A DNA stretch of 64,000 nucleotides from Pirellulaceae bacterium (GCA_019636385.1 JAHBXT010000001.1:744001-808000); one strand, 5' to 3'. Numbered from the stretch's first letter, positions 1 to 12,105 are shown. Notes: generated from the letters alone by a model not told the origin. Numbers and translations: made by a program.

Positions 1-492
1 CTCGTACAAAGGCGTAACAAGTTGTTGAAGCTGACCGCGCTACGCGCGGCAGCTAAACTCTCCCGCGTTCTGCCATTGATGCTGTTTCTGTCAATCAGGT
101 CAGCCGCCGCTTGTTTGGCTATCATGTTTGCGGTACTTGGAAACGCTAGGATGAGAAAAAGGCAAAACTCAAGCTAACCCTTGGATGGCAAACAAAACTG
201 ACAGTTGTTACCAGGGATTGCTCGCAGCTTTTGCCCTCTTTAGCTAACGAATCGATTCAATGTTGCGCAACCTCGCCACCGTATTGGTGATGGGGCCCTC
301 TGGGGACACAGCAGAATGGGGAGGGGACACAGCAGAATGCCGAGCGGTTAGCGAATTCCTAAAAAGTTGGGAATGCCGGTCAAAGACTTCCAGGGCACGT
401 TCGTCTAACAAGGTATCAAACCAATTCGGCTAGCATTGGTCACTGGACCCTAGCTGAACTGCGGCAGCTGCACCTACCGGAGACGTACCACT
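1..492. other. Left intergenic stretch, no gene recognised
   Basis: I see no convincing coding region here. The only structure I can support is a pair of 17-base direct repeats just before the transposase remnant, listed separately. The left part contains inverted CGCG-rich words but no clear terminator or promoter. Confidence 0.5.
302..339. repeat. Direct repeat pair GGGGACACAGCAGAATG
   Basis: The 17-base word GGGGACACAGCAGAATG occurs at 302-318 and again at 323-339, separated by four bases. It lies about 150 bases upstream of a decayed RAYT-like transposase. Repeats of this general kind are commonly found next to RAYT (REP-associated) transposases, so I infer they are flanking sequences of that dead element. 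The repeat itself is directly visible; its role is inference. Confidence 0.7.
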
Positions 493-660
493 ATGGCTCG
501 AAGGGCCCGCAAAGAACAGTCCTCGCCCGACGAGAATGTTATCGTGCATGTTGTCAACCGCGCCGTCCGTCGCTGCGTTCTGATGGGCCAAGGTCAAATC
601 ACCGGTCGCAACTTCGACTACCGCAAGTAATGGATCCAGCCAAAGACTGGATGGTGCCAT
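493..660 (+). pseudogene. RAYT-like (Y1/HUH) transposase N-terminal remnant
   Basis: The reading frame starting MARRARKEQSSPDENVIVHV and continuing VNRAVRRCVLMGQG matches the N-terminus I know from REP-associated HUH transposases of planctomycetes, which begin with a basic stretch and then an H-x-VNR motif. The frame reaches a TAA at 628-630 after FDYRK, but the next codons read WIQ, so the stop probably replaced a Glu codon of the usual RKEWI-type sequence. Similarity fades by about 660 and no catalytic HUH or Tyr segment follows. It is therefore a truncated, inactive remnant. Confidence is moderate because only about 50 residues can be compared. Confidence 0.6.
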
Positions 661-1001
661 CCGCCCTCTATTGCTATATCAAACACGAAGTCACAAAGAA
701 AACCGAGCAGCCTACAACTGCGTTAAAGTGCCTGCCTGGCATCCCTTCGTGTTTTTTGAGTCTTCCTGGTTCAGTCGGTCTTGGTTTGTATCGGTAGTCC
801 TGGTTGCGGAACTGCGCGCCTGTACTGGGCGGTGCAAATGTACGCTGGTTCGCGTGCCGGAATGGCCCTTATGAAACGCTGAGGCAAGGAGAGCGCAGGC
901 TGGCATTGCCTGCCCGCAGGCGACCAGGTGCGCTCTGATGACGACTGACTTGATGAGTCTTTCCGTTATCCGTTGATGGCTGAACTGAGTCGCTGAACTA
1001 A
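661..1001. other. Intergenic stretch, nothing recognised
   Basis: Between the transposase remnant and the stop codon of the HtrA gene I see no convincing gene, RNA or repeat. Short frames on both strands have no recognisable motifs. Confidence 0.4.
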
Positions 1002-2603
1002 CTACTTAGGCGGTACGGGCCGAGTGAGCGACATGTCGATGTGTCCGCGCCGGGCTTGCAGGCTAATTTGCTTGCCAACTTCCGACAGAGCTTGCTTGGC
1101 TTCGGCGGCAGTCCGGATCGGTTTGCCATCGATGGCCACGATGACGTCCGCCGGTTGCAGTCCGAGTTTGGCAGCTCGCTTTGTTCGGTCTAACTGAACG
1201 ATAACGGCGCCAGCCTCTAAGTCCTCACCCACATCGACCTCCTTGGCCAGTTCGGGAGTCAGCGTCTCTAGCGCCAAACCCCAATCCTCGATAACGGTTC
1301 GATCGCTGAATTGGCTCATCTTCTCTTCGGTGCGCTCCTCGACCGTGATCGTAATGGTGCGCGGCTTTCCATCGCGAAGCACCTTAAGCTCGATCTGTGA
1401 GCCTGGGCGTACCATAGCGATTTCATTCATGAGTTGCGAGCTGGATGTGATTGGGCGATTGCCGATGCCGATCACGACATCTTTTTCCTTCATCTCAGCG
1501 CGCGCCGCCGGGCCATCAGGCAGAAGTTTGCGAATGATGGCGCCCCGAGCAATATTGTTGGGCAGCTTCAATTCTCGAGCCGACTCTGGTGTCAACTCAT
1601 CCAAGCCTGCTCCAATAAAGCCCCGAACGACTCGACCAGTCGAGCGCAGGTCCTGCATGATTTGCAGCGCCATATTCGAGGGAATGGCAAAGCCAACTCC
1701 GGCGTTTGTTCCGGTGCGCGAGTTGATCGCGGTGTTGATACCCACCACTTCACCGCGCAAGTTGACCAGCGGTCCACCGCTATTGCCTGGATTGATCGCG
1801 GCATCGGTCTGCAAAAAGTCTTCGAAGCCACCTCGCAGAATTCCGGTACGACGGTTTGTAGCCGAGATAATGCCTGCTGTGACCGTCTGCTCTAGTCCAA
1901 ACGGGCTGCCGACGGCAATGACCCAATCGCCAACTTCAATAGCCGATGAATCACCCAATTTGGCGGCGGCCAGCCCGGTGGCGTCGATTTTCAATACAGC
2001 CACATCGCTGCTGGGGTCACGGCCAACAATTTCAGCCTTATACTCTTGGCCATCACTCAACCGGATCTGCAATTCATCGGCTTGCTCGATTACGTGATTG
2101 TTCGTAAGAACGAATCCATCCTCTGAAACGATCACGCCAGAGCCGACTCCAGCCTGGACCCGCGATTTTGGCCCCTCCGGCTGTTCTTCAGGTTCAATTG
2201 GTACCTGGCGACGCCCCCGCCCTTCCAACTCGCGGAACAATTCGTCAAACAGGTCGTTGCCAAATGGAGAACCAAACGGCGACTGTCCCTGAGGAAGTTG
2301 GCGCAGGCGGCGTTGTGGCTGATCTACAAGAGCGTTAATCTGCACCACGGATGGTTTGAGAATTTTGGCAGCCGTTCGAAACGCGGTAGATAACTGGTCC
2401 GCGCCAGCAATTGCTTGCTGTTGAGCCGCTTGCGCATCCAGCAGTTGCTGGGCGTAGACCTGGCTTGGTCCACTAGACTGGCCCGACCAGGGATGCACAA
2501 CTAACCCGGTGAGCACTGCCAAAACGACAGAGGCGCTAATCAACCAACCCGACTTACTGTACATCAGAAACCTCCCAAAAACGCGAAGTGTGTTATCTTG
2601 CAT
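1002..2603 (-). CDS. htrA: HtrA/DegP-type periplasmic serine protease with two PDZ domains
   Basis: This 533-residue protein is a trypsin-like HtrA protease for quality control of exported proteins. An N-terminal hydrophobic segment (about residues 18-36) suggests a signal peptide or membrane anchor. A low-complexity Gln/Pro/Gly linker (about 95-145) follows. The catalytic triad is visible as His170 in TNNHVI, Asp200 in SSDVAVL and Ser275 in GNSGGPLV. PDZ1 spans about 310-405 and a more divergent PDZ2 about 430-525. An AGGA sequence eight bases upstream supports the ATG at 2603. It is a single gene with no obvious operon partner. The family call is secure; DegP, DegQ and DegS subtype cannot be separated here. 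Confidence 0.95.
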   Translation of the reverse strand: MQDNTLRVFGRFLMYSKSGWLISASVVLAVLTGLVVHPWSGQSSGPSQVYAQQLLDAQAAQQQAIAGADQLSTAFRTAAKILKPSVVQINALVDQPQRRLRQLPQGQSPFGSPFGNDLFDELFRELEGRGRRQVPIEPEEQPEGPKSRVQAGVGSGVIVSEDGFVLTNNHVIEQADELQIRLSDGQEYKAEIVGRDPSSDVAVLKIDATGLAAAKLGDSSAIEVGDWVIAVGSPFGLEQTVTAGIISATNRRTGILRGGFEDFLQTDAAINPGNSGGPLVNLRGEVVGINTAINSRTGTNAGVGFAIPSNMALQIMQDLRSTGRVVRGFIGAGLDELTPESARELKLPNNIARGAIIRKLLPDGPAARAEMKEKDVVIGIGNRPITSSSQLMNEIAMVRPGSQIELKVLRDGKPRTITITVEERTEEKMSQFSDRTVIEDWGLALETLTPELAKEVDVGEDLEAGAVIVQLDRTKRAAKLGLQPADVIVAIDGKPIRTAAEAKQALSEVGKQISLQARRGHIDMSLTRPVPPK

Positions 2604-3210
2604 GGCTGCATTCCTGGCAAAGACCGGTCCTCAGGTGCAAATCTTGAACCAATCTTACTTCCAGCCGATTTTCTGGGCCAGCCGATCCGCCCGTGTCGGC
2701 TATCGGTTAGTCATGCCTCACCTAAGGTTGGGCGCGCGGCGAGCTGAACACCGCCGTCTGCGCGCCGGCAGCTACCGTGTAGTTACGCTCGCCAGGGCGT
2801 GGACGCAGGACCAACCCAGGAACAATTCACAATCAATCACAACCCAAGTTGCTGCATGATCCCGTTTGTTGCAGGGACTCCCAGCAGCGACCTGCGGCCT
2901 GGGTAATGCTTGAGTTATCGGAAAAACCTGAGCAATGGGAAGGCCTTAGCAGTCGCGGAGATTTTAATGGCTGATTTTGGTAAGGGAATCTCCCCTGACG
3001 AACGATACAGCCACATATCCGAAGCCGATGGGCTCAGTGAGCCAGAGAACAATCGCTGCCAGGGCGGTCGTTCCAAACCGCTTCGGATGGAAGGCCCGTC
3101 GAAGACAAGTACCCAAGGATTGGCGACCGGCCCAAGCCACGTAAGGGTGTGAACGATTTGCTTGGCGGGTCATTTCCAGCCAGTTGATGTCCCTTTTCTG
3201 AGGTGAGCCG
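2604..3210. other. Intergenic stretch between htrA and the RNase H-like gene
   Basis: This 607-base divergent spacer must hold the promoters of both neighbours, but I cannot pick a convincing -10/-35 pair. It contains one copy of a dispersed hairpin repeat (2779-2802). The short frames in it have no recognisable motifs. Confidence 0.5.
2779..2802. repeat. Dispersed hairpin repeat, copy 1
   Basis: GTAGTTACGCTCGCCAGGGC begins a 24-base element whose core ACGCTC-GCCA-GGGCGT can fold into a six-pair hairpin with a four-base loop, one pair being G-T. Near-identical words occur at 13235-13259 and twice around 23458-23502. The repeat is directly visible; it may be a planctomycete REP-like sequence. 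Confidence 0.65.
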
Positions 3211-3969
3211 ATGGTAACTCAGTCTCAATACCTGCTAGTTTGTGATTCGCATTTGAGGCTCCAGGGCCGGGAAGTACACACAGATGCAGGCGACGGAGCC
3301 CCAGGAATGGGTGCAGGCTGCTGGCACTTCGTTCTTGAACGACTGGACGGCCCCGAGCGGTTAGAAGCTTTGGACTGGGAGCAGAACATCGATCGCGACC
3401 GCATTGCGCTGCTGTCGGTAGTACGCGGGCTGGAGGCGCTCGAGCAGGCGGCGCGCGTCAAACTGGTTACGACCAGTCGCTACGTCGATCGTGGACTGCG
3501 GTTCGGCTTACCTAACTGGCGCGAGTCGGATTATCAGTGGGAGAGTTTTGGTTCATTCAAAACGATTCGCAACGCCGATTTGTGGCAACGCGTAGATTCG
3601 GCGATGCAGTACCACCAAATTGCCAGTCGACTCTTGAATTCACGAACCGCGTTTGCCGATACCGGCCTAGTGCAAGCGTTGCCGCAGCGGCTGCCGAATA
3701 GTCAACTACCCGACGAGCAGGATTTGATGGACCACTTGGCGATGGACGAAGTGACACGCAGCGGGCGCAGAGCCGTTGCCTATCGCATCGGTCGTGACGG
3801 ACGCATCGCGACGCGCAAGTCGAATCCGCCTGCTGATCGCCAGTTACGCCGAGCGGCAAGTGAACCAGGTCGCCAGGCAGTTCGGCCCCAATGGTGGGAG
3901 ATGGCTGCCAACTGGATTCAGACGGCTAACGGGTCGATCGGTTCCTCTGTAGCCGCGTTGGGGACATGA
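3211..3969 (+). CDS. RNase HI-fold protein lacking catalytic residues
   Basis: The first 130 residues follow RNase HI closely: an N-terminal strand with one Asp (LLVCDSH), then RIALLSVVRGLEALEQ, VTTSRYVDRGL, and NADLWQRVDSAMQYHQI. Compared with Escherichia coli RNase HI, the Glu of NRMEL is Ala in DRIAL and the Asp of STDSQYV is Thr in VTTSRYV. The conserved KGHAGH segment after HQI is absent. At least two of the acidic metal ligands are thus missing, so nuclease activity is unlikely. The last 120 residues are basic and resemble nothing I know. GAGG seven bases upstream supports the ATG. It precedes glgB on the same strand but about 155 bases separate them. Confidence 0.75.
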   Translation: MVTQSQYLLVCDSHLRLQGREVHTDAGDGAPGMGAGCWHFVLERLDGPERLEALDWEQNIDRDRIALLSVVRGLEALEQAARVKLVTTSRYVDRGLRFGLPNWRESDYQWESFGSFKTIRNADLWQRVDSAMQYHQIASRLLNSRTAFADTGLVQALPQRLPNSQLPDEQDLMDHLAMDEVTRSGRRAVAYRIGRDGRIATRKSNPPADRQLRRAASEPGRQAVRPQWWEMAANWIQTANGSIGSSVAALGT

Positions 3970-4124
3970 TTTCGTCATCCACCTCTGGCAGCTACCGCTG
4001 TCAGACGCTGAAGAACCAAAGCCGGACGCACGGAGGCGGTGGTTGACCGTCAGTCTTGAGCCAGAATTGATTCTTGGCCAGGCAAATTGAATTACAACTG
4101 GATTGAATTTACACTGACTTTTCC

Positions 4125-6344
<2,220 letters not shown>

Positions 6345-6363
6345 CCCGTTGGACAGGGACTTG

Positions 6364-9300
6364 CTAGTTATCAAAAACGCCGTACTTCTGCTCTTCTTCT
6401 TCCAGGATGATGATGCGTGGGGTTACCGTGAGCATCAACGTACTGGTCTCCCGGCCAATGGCGGTGTTTTTGAACAGTCGGTTGAGATAGGGAATCTTGC
6501 TGAGAATCGGCACACCACGTTCGATGCGGCTTTCTCGCATACGCTTGATTCCGCCTAATAGGATCGTACCCCCGTCAGGCACACTGACCGTAGTCGACAC
6601 ATTTGTGGATGAGAAGCTCGGTTGCTGTACCGTGGTACCTGAGATAATGGTTTCTTCTTCTTCATCTTCTTCGTCCACCGAACCATCGTCAGGGTTCAAG
6701 ATATTGTCACCGGACCGCCTGGATGTGGATCGTGTACGACGTGAGCCCTCAAAGGTAAACGTATCGACCTTGTCAATCTGTGAAAACGTTGGATTGAGCG
6801 TCAAACGCACGCTGCGCTTGTCATGCGAAATAGTGGACTGGACGTTCAGAATCGTGCCTTCGTTGAGCACGACAATCACTGGTTGTTGGGCTACCGCGAA
6901 GTCGCCGACCACGGGGATCAAGCTGGTCACGAAGGGGCGCGACACCGTGTCGTTAATCGAAGCAAACTGCCCATCGAACATGGTCACGCGGGGTGCCTGC
7001 AAGACGTTGGTCCGTTGGTCACCTTGAGCAGCATTCATGAAGAAGAACATTTCCAATTCGCTCAGGATCGCGAATCCCATGTTGATACCAGCGTTGGCAA
7101 CCCCTGGAAAACCACCGAAGGCAGGCACCGCCGAATCAAAGTTGTTCTGATCGAAGGCCACATCTAAATCGGCTGTAAACGGGAAGGGGTTGGTAGCCGT
7201 CGAGCCGGTTCTCAAGCCCACTACCGTTCGACCCTTCTTCTGTTCAGCCGACGGAATGCGACGATTGCCGTCTTCCACTCGCAAATCGAAGTCAACTCCC
7301 ATCCGCTCAAAGAAGTTATCAGTCAGCGTAATGAATTTCACTTCGATGGTGACTTGTAAATCCTGCAAGCGACGCAGCGACTCCAACAAGTCGGCAATTT
7401 TCTCGTGGGTCGTCTGCGGGGCGCTGACAACTAGCGAGAGATTGGCCGGGTATTGCAACATCGTGCTGGTACCACCGTTGGCCGCCCAATTGTCGGGTTC
7501 AATCGTTTGCTGAATCAAGTTCATCAAGCTGGCGAAATCCGCGGCAGCACCTCCACCGCCGATTGGCGAGGGCGATCCCATCGCCATAATTGGTGGCCCG
7601 CCCATGACAGGACCTGAACCGCCAAAGCCTGTACCGGGAAGCATGTTCATGCCACCGCCCAATCCAGGCATACCAGGCATGCCGCCCATACCTGGAGGCA
7701 TATTGGCTCCGCCAAATTGCCCTAAGACTTGAGAATCGGGATTGAGCGATGTGCTGACCAATTGTGATTGAGCACCGAACTGGGCATTCTCGCCAGATCC
7801 ATACCGCGGCTGCGTGCGAGCAACCAGACCGTTGTTGATCGTTTCATAAGCCTGTCGCAAGGCTCCTGCCATACCGCTGTTGTAATCGGTGACAAAATTG
7901 GGAATTGGAATCACCAAGTCCTTAACATTGTAGACGATGGAGCGATTGGCCTGAGCCGTATTGCGCACGGAGGTGATTTTCAACACTTCGTTCACCACCT
8001 GGAAATCCAGATTTCGCGAATTCAACATCAAGGCCAAAGCACTGCGCAACTGAATTGGGGAAGGCAGATCCAAAGTGATCAACTCATCTGGCTGAATAGA
8101 TTCTTGCGCCATTCCCGGTGTATCCAACACAATCATAACGCCTGTCATATCAGACAAAGTCTTCACGACTTCTCGCAGAGGACGCTGGTCGAAGTTGACC
8201 ATGACTAGCTGCTTGAGCTTTTCCCAGATGGCCACTTCAGCTGGGGACATGCCGCGCTGCGATTCGCGATCTTGACTGGCAAGCCGTTTACGAGAGATAT
8301 CTTCCCAACCTTTGGGAAACTGGAAGCTGTTTTCGTCTGACACGGGTCGCGCCGACCGATCGACATCCAGCATCGCGTCAATAAACCCATCTTCTTTATT
8401 GGTTCGAACCGCTTCATACTCCCCAATGCGGCGGGCGTTTCTGGCACTGGCGATCAGCAGGCTAGCAATCGTAGAATCTGGGTCTAGAGCTCCAACTTGT
8501 TTGGCCACCGTCTCGGCCTGCATGTATTCGTGTTTGTCCATTAGGTCGTTGTATGTTTCCACCAACGATGCGATTTGCTGATCAATCTTGTAGCGTTGTT
8601 CATGCTCCAAATTAATTTGTTCTTTGATCTGCTTATTGCGAGTGTTCTGGTCGATCGTAGCCCGATTCTGATCCATGTACACCTGATGTTCGGTGATCGC
8701 GCGATCGATGTGCGTCAACATCCGCTGACGGAAGTCTCCACCGACATTGGCCTGTGAGATTCGCGTTCGCAGAATCTGCAGACGCTCGGCAACCAGCAAG
8801 GGCTCGGATTCGCGAAAGCGCTTGGCATCGGCAATTTCACCAGTCACTTCGCTCATCCACCGCTGCCGTTCTTCCAGTTGCGCGCGCTCTTGGGGCGACA
8901 ACGCGTTGGCGGCGACGGACTCGGGACTGCCGCTGGCCTGCAAGCTGGCCAGTTTGTCCTTGAGAGCGCTGCGAATGGCGGGATCTAATTCACCCTGATG
9001 ATTCCAGGCTTGGCGGAAGATTTCCAGGGCTTGCTCGCGTTCGCCACGACCGAGCAGTTCAATGCCGCGTTGGTAGAGTTGATCTCCGCTGGCCTCAGGC
9101 AACACATCGGTTGCGGCTGCCACCGATTGAGCTCTGGCCATTTCTACCGAAGTGGCATCACGCTGCGGCTGAAATACTCCTGGTACAACTCCAGTTCCGT
9201 CAACTTGTGTTTGACCGGACGAGGCCGATGCGACTGGGCCTTGAGCTGAAGCTGTTTGCACGGCTGGCGCTGGACGCGATGCACCCAACTGCGCGGCCGC

Positions 9301-9696
9301 AGCCGTGATTTGTGCTGGTGTGATATTCCGGCTGGCCAGCAATCGGGCAACTTCCTGGGCGCGCCGTTCAACAGTTGGTTCAGGTGTCGCCAGACTCTTT
9401 CGAGCTCTGAGGGCTTCAGCAAACGAGGCTGTTGCCGCTTCGGTCTTACCAGATTCGATCATGTGCTGCGCATGAGCCAACCAGCCCATGACGAAGTTCG
9501 CATCGACAAGGATCGTGCTGTCCGTCAAATTGCGAGTGGCTGGAGTGGCTTGTGCAAAAGCGCAGGCACCGAACAGCCCCACCGCAATGACGGGACTTAG
9601 CGCGGCAGTCACCAACAGGCGCCGCCATATTCGTGCGCCGGAGTCCACCGTGCGGCCAATACCGTATCCAATTGGATTCGTGTTAACTTGACTCAA
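6364..9696 (-). CDS. Type II/IV-type secretin (GspD/PilQ family)
   Basis: This is an outer-membrane secretin, the gated channel of type II secretion or type IV pilus systems. A signal peptide ends near AFAQA. The first third is helical and repeat-like (TPR-like), and a secretin N-domain follows at NFDQRPLREVVKTLSDM. A Gly/Met/Pro-rich stretch interrupts the ring-building domains. The C-terminal secretin domain has VPDGGTILLGG and VPILSKIPYLNRLF. An acidic run (DEEDEEEE) sits within it. The longest frame begins at 9783, but a TTG at 9696 with AAGGAG seven bases upstream (9704-9709) places the signal peptide correctly, so I prefer it (1110 residues). The GspF-family gene lies upstream on the same strand. 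Confidence 0.92.
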   Translation of the reverse strand: MSQVNTNPIGYGIGRTVDSGARIWRRLLVTAALSPVIAVGLFGACAFAQATPATRNLTDSTILVDANFVMGWLAHAQHMIESGKTEAATASFAEALRARKSLATPEPTVERRAQEVARLLASRNITPAQITAAAAQLGASRPAPAVQTASAQGPVASASSGQTQVDGTGVVPGVFQPQRDATSVEMARAQSVAAATDVLPEASGDQLYQRGIELLGRGEREQALEIFRQAWNHQGELDPAIRSALKDKLASLQASGSPESVAANALSPQERAQLEERQRWMSEVTGEIADAKRFRESEPLLVAERLQILRTRISQANVGGDFRQRMLTHIDRAITEHQVYMDQNRATIDQNTRNKQIKEQINLEHEQRYKIDQQIASLVETYNDLMDKHEYMQAETVAKQVGALDPDSTIASLLIASARNARRIGEYEAVRTNKEDGFIDAMLDVDRSARPVSDENSFQFPKGWEDISRKRLASQDRESQRGMSPAEVAIWEKLKQLVMVNFDQRPLREVVKTLSDMTGVMIVLDTPGMAQESIQPDELITLDLPSPIQLRSALALMLNSRNLDFQVVNEVLKITSVRNTAQANRSIVYNVKDLVIPIPNFVTDYNSGMAGALRQAYETINNGLVARTQPRYGSGENAQFGAQSQLVSTSLNPDSQVLGQFGGANMPPGMGGMPGMPGLGGGMNMLPGTGFGGSGPVMGGPPIMAMGSPSPIGGGGAAADFASLMNLIQQTIEPDNWAANGGTSTMLQYPANLSLVVSAPQTTHEKIADLLESLRRLQDLQVTIEVKFITLTDNFFERMGVDFDLRVEDGNRRIPSAEQKKGRTVVGLRTGSTATNPFPFTADLDVAFDQNNFDSAVPAFGGFPGVANAGINMGFAILSELEMFFFMNAAQGDQRTNVLQAPRVTMFDGQFASINDTVSRPFVTSLIPVVGDFAVAQQPVIVVLNEGTILNVQSTISHDKRSVRLTLNPTFSQIDKVDTFTFEGSRRTRSTSRRSGDNILNPDDGSVDEEDEEEETIISGTTVQQPSFSSTNVSTTVSVPDGGTILLGGIKRMRESRIERGVPILSKIPYLNRLFKNTAIGRETSTLMLTVTPRIIILEEEEQKYGVFDN

Positions 9697-9703
9697 CGCG
9701 ACA

Positions 9704-9709
9704 CTCCTT
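9704..9709 (-). promoter_or_regulatory. Ribosome binding site deciding a TTG start for the secretin
   Basis: On the minus strand AAGGAG lies seven bases before TTG at 9696. No ATG with comparable spacing sits near the signal peptide, so this site decides the start. Confidence 0.65.
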
Positions 9710-9974
9710 CTTCGCGATGGTGAGCTTCCGGTTGCCTCAATCTCGATCAGCCTGCTTTTCCTGGCACGCCTCAATTTTCTCACCCGTCGCCTGTCACTCG
9801 TCGAGCGGAGATTGCCGTCAATTGGGAATACTTAATACAAAATTCGAGGTCAATGTTTGTTTTCGGCAGCCACCGTTAAAATATTCGGATTATTCCGACA
9901 AGTTAAACTTTTTCGGTTAGAAAGACTGTGCCGGGCTTCGGTGGCTAGCAAACAACAGGCCTGGTGGCGCTGGT

Positions 9975-10991
9975 TTACATGGTTACAGCGTTGTTTAGCA
10001 GATTCACGTACTGCAGGGCCATGCGAAAAATCATCCACACAATCAATCCGGCAATGGCGATCCAGACCGCTACGCTAGCTAGGTTGGCAACGGTCACCAG
10101 CGCCGCTGTCGCTTGCTGCTGATATTGGCTAGCTAAACGATCCAAAGATTCTGTTTCCGTTCCGCTGATTTCACCGATTCGCACTGCGTCGACGAAGTCG
10201 TCAGGTAGCACCGCTGATTTCTCGAAGGCGTCAGCAAAGCTCGCTCCACGGGAAAGCTCCACCAAGGCGCGATTGGTGCCGCTCATGAGATAATGGTTGC
10301 CTGTCGCCTGAAACGCTTGTTTGACGGATCGTTTGGCATCCACGCCTGCATTGAGCAGCATCGACAGGGTAACGCTCAGCCGCGCCAGTCCCAGTGTTTG
10401 CAGAGCTGTGCCGACTTGCGGTACCCGATACAGCACGGGAACAACCCAGCGATGACACTGGAAAAAATTTTTCCACAGCCCATAGAACACCAAGCTAGCA
10501 ATGCCGCCTGCGACGCCAAGCACCGCTAAAAAAATGGCCAACCCTGAAAAACCTCTTAGCCCAAGTCCCGATGCATCGTAGCCAGAGTTAGGCGACAACA
10601 CGCCTTGCAGCACGATGACCAATCCCACCACGCCGATTGCAAGCACCAATTGAATCAGCGGCCCGGATACTCGCTGGCGAAATGTGGAATGCGCGGCCTG
10701 AAGCTGATCGTAATAGTCGGCCAGATAGGCCAGGATGCTCTCAGTGCGTCCACCGAGTTCGCTGGCATCAACCAGTTGAGTCAACAGCCACGGAAAATAT
10801 CCCGGCTGAGCACGCAGCGCCTCGGCCAACGAATTGCCGCCGCGAATTTGAGCGATCACTTGGCCAATAGCATGCCGATGTTGGGCCGTCGCCGATTTCT
10901 GCTCATTCTCTAACACCCGCAGCAAATCGACGCCGGCGCTGAGACCGATACTCAGCCGTCGGCAGAAGAGAGCACGCTGTTTGAGTGTCAT
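9975..10991 (-). CDS. Type II secretion system F / PilC family inner-membrane protein
   Basis: This roughly 338-residue polytopic protein contains two copies of the GspF/PilC domain. The first half has LFCRRLSIGLSAGVDLLRVL and an ASELGGRTESILAYLADYY-type segment. The second has LARLSVTLSMLLNAGVDAKR and IGEISGTETESLDRLASQY. Hydrophobic segments occur at about 110-130, 150-172 and 305-327, as in the family. GspF forms the inner-membrane platform that couples the ATPase to pseudopilin movement. The secretin gene follows on the same strand after about 280 bases, so the two may be co-transcribed, but no ATPase or pseudopilin gene is in the window. The ATG at 10991 is preceded in frame by a GTG at 10994. 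Confidence 0.9.
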   Translation of the reverse strand: MTLKQRALFCRRLSIGLSAGVDLLRVLENEQKSATAQHRHAIGQVIAQIRGGNSLAEALRAQPGYFPWLLTQLVDASELGGRTESILAYLADYYDQLQAAHSTFRQRVSGPLIQLVLAIGVVGLVIVLQGVLSPNSGYDASGLGLRGFSGLAIFLAVLGVAGGIASLVFYGLWKNFFQCHRWVVPVLYRVPQVGTALQTLGLARLSVTLSMLLNAGVDAKRSVKQAFQATGNHYLMSGTNRALVELSRGASFADAFEKSAVLPDDFVDAVRIGEISGTETESLDRLASQYQQQATAALVTVANLASVAVWIAIAGLIVWMIFRMALQYVNLLNNAVTM

Positions 10992-11103
10992 CACGCTTCG
11001 GGCGAATCCTTGATCTGCATCCTGGATGGGTCTAAACGAACGCCTGCCTGTTCATTTTCTCAGGCCCCTGGTAACATTCTGCACTCAAAGGCTGCAAAAT
11101 ACA

Positions 11104-12105
11104 ATGATTGTCCCAGTTCCCAACCTTTCCGCCGATGATTGGCAGCCAACGGCCAGCCATTGCAATTTCCAGCTGCGATCGGAAGTGCTGTGGCGCGTCA
11201 GGCAATTCTTCCATCAGGCTCGGTTCTTGGAGGTCCAGCCACCGCTGCTGAGCCGCGACACAGTCGTCGATCGCCACATCGATCCGGTCTGTATCCCAGG
11301 TTCCGCCTTGGGCCTGCCGCTACTGAGCCAGTCCGACTGGTACTTACAGACATCGCCGGAATTCGCCATGAAACGCATGTTGGCGGCCGGAGCCCAGCGC
11401 ATCTATGCGATATGTCCAGTGTTTCGCAGCGGCGAGCGCGGGGTGATGCACAATCCGGAGTTCACCATGCTGGAGTGGTACCGCGTTGGCGATGATCTGG
11501 CGGCAGCCATCGGACTACTAGCGGATCTGGTCCGCTCCGTTTTACCGAACTCACAGCCCCGTCAACTGCGCTATCAAGACGCATTTACAGATGCTGTCGG
11601 TATTTGTCCACTTAGCAGTTCGATTGGCGAACTGGCTGACGTTGCTGCCGCGCATCGACTGGGCGTCGACACTCGGTGGAGTACCGACCGCGACGACTGG
11701 CTAGACCTGCTGTTCGCCGAGTTGGTTCAGCCTCGATTTAGCAGCCATCAACCGACGATTCTAACGCACTTTCCCGCATCACAAGCCGCGCTGGCTCGCG
11801 TTTGCGCAGACGACCCGCGTGTTGCCGAACGGTTCGAGCTATTCATCGGTGGAGTCGAACTGGCCAACGGCTACCATGAACTATTGGATGCCGGTGAATT
11901 GGCTGAACGAAATCGACGAACCAGTCAACAGCGTCGGCGAGATGGCAAGCCAGAACTGAAATCATACGGTCGAATGCTGGCGGCTATGCAAGCTGGGTTG
12001 CCGCCCTGTAGCGGCTGTGCACTGGGCCTGGATCGACTGTTAATGGTGCTGAGCAGCAGTCAGCATATTGACCAGGTTATTAGTTTTCCGATCGAGCGGG
12101 CGTGA
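11104..12105 (+). CDS. epmA: EF-P (R)-beta-lysylation ligase, GenX/EpmA-type
   Basis: This is a class II lysyl-tRNA synthetase paralogue without the anticodon-binding domain. In the known system it attaches beta-lysine to elongation factor P. Class II motifs are visible: FLEVQPPLLSRDTVVDRHIDP (motif 1 region), YAICPVFRSGERGVMHNPEFTMLEWYR (motif 2), and SGCALGLDRLLMVL (motif 3). The 333 residues starting at ATG 11104 match the family's usual length of about 325; the open frame extends upstream to 11026, which I judge non-coding. The gene's last 26 bases overlap the 3' end of the convergent gene. EF-P and EpmB are not in this window. Confidence 0.92.
   Translation: MIVPVPNLSADDWQPTASHCNFQLRSEVLWRVRQFFHQARFLEVQPPLLSRDTVVDRHIDPVCIPGSALGLPLLSQSDWYLQTSPEFAMKRMLAAGAQRIYAICPVFRSGERGVMHNPEFTMLEWYRVGDDLAAAIGLLADLVRSVLPNSQPRQLRYQDAFTDAVGICPLSSSIGELADVAAAHRLGVDTRWSTDRDDWLDLLFAELVQPRFSSHQPTILTHFPASQAALARVCADDPRVAERFELFIGGVELANGYHELLDAGELAERNRRTSQQRRRDGKPELKSYGRMLAAMQAGLPPCSGCALGLDRLLMVLSSSQHIDQVISFPIERA

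Noticed and set aside
1243..2097. Long plus-strand frame of 284 codons
   Set aside because: It is antisense to the HtrA gene, has no recognisable motif and is an out-of-frame shadow.
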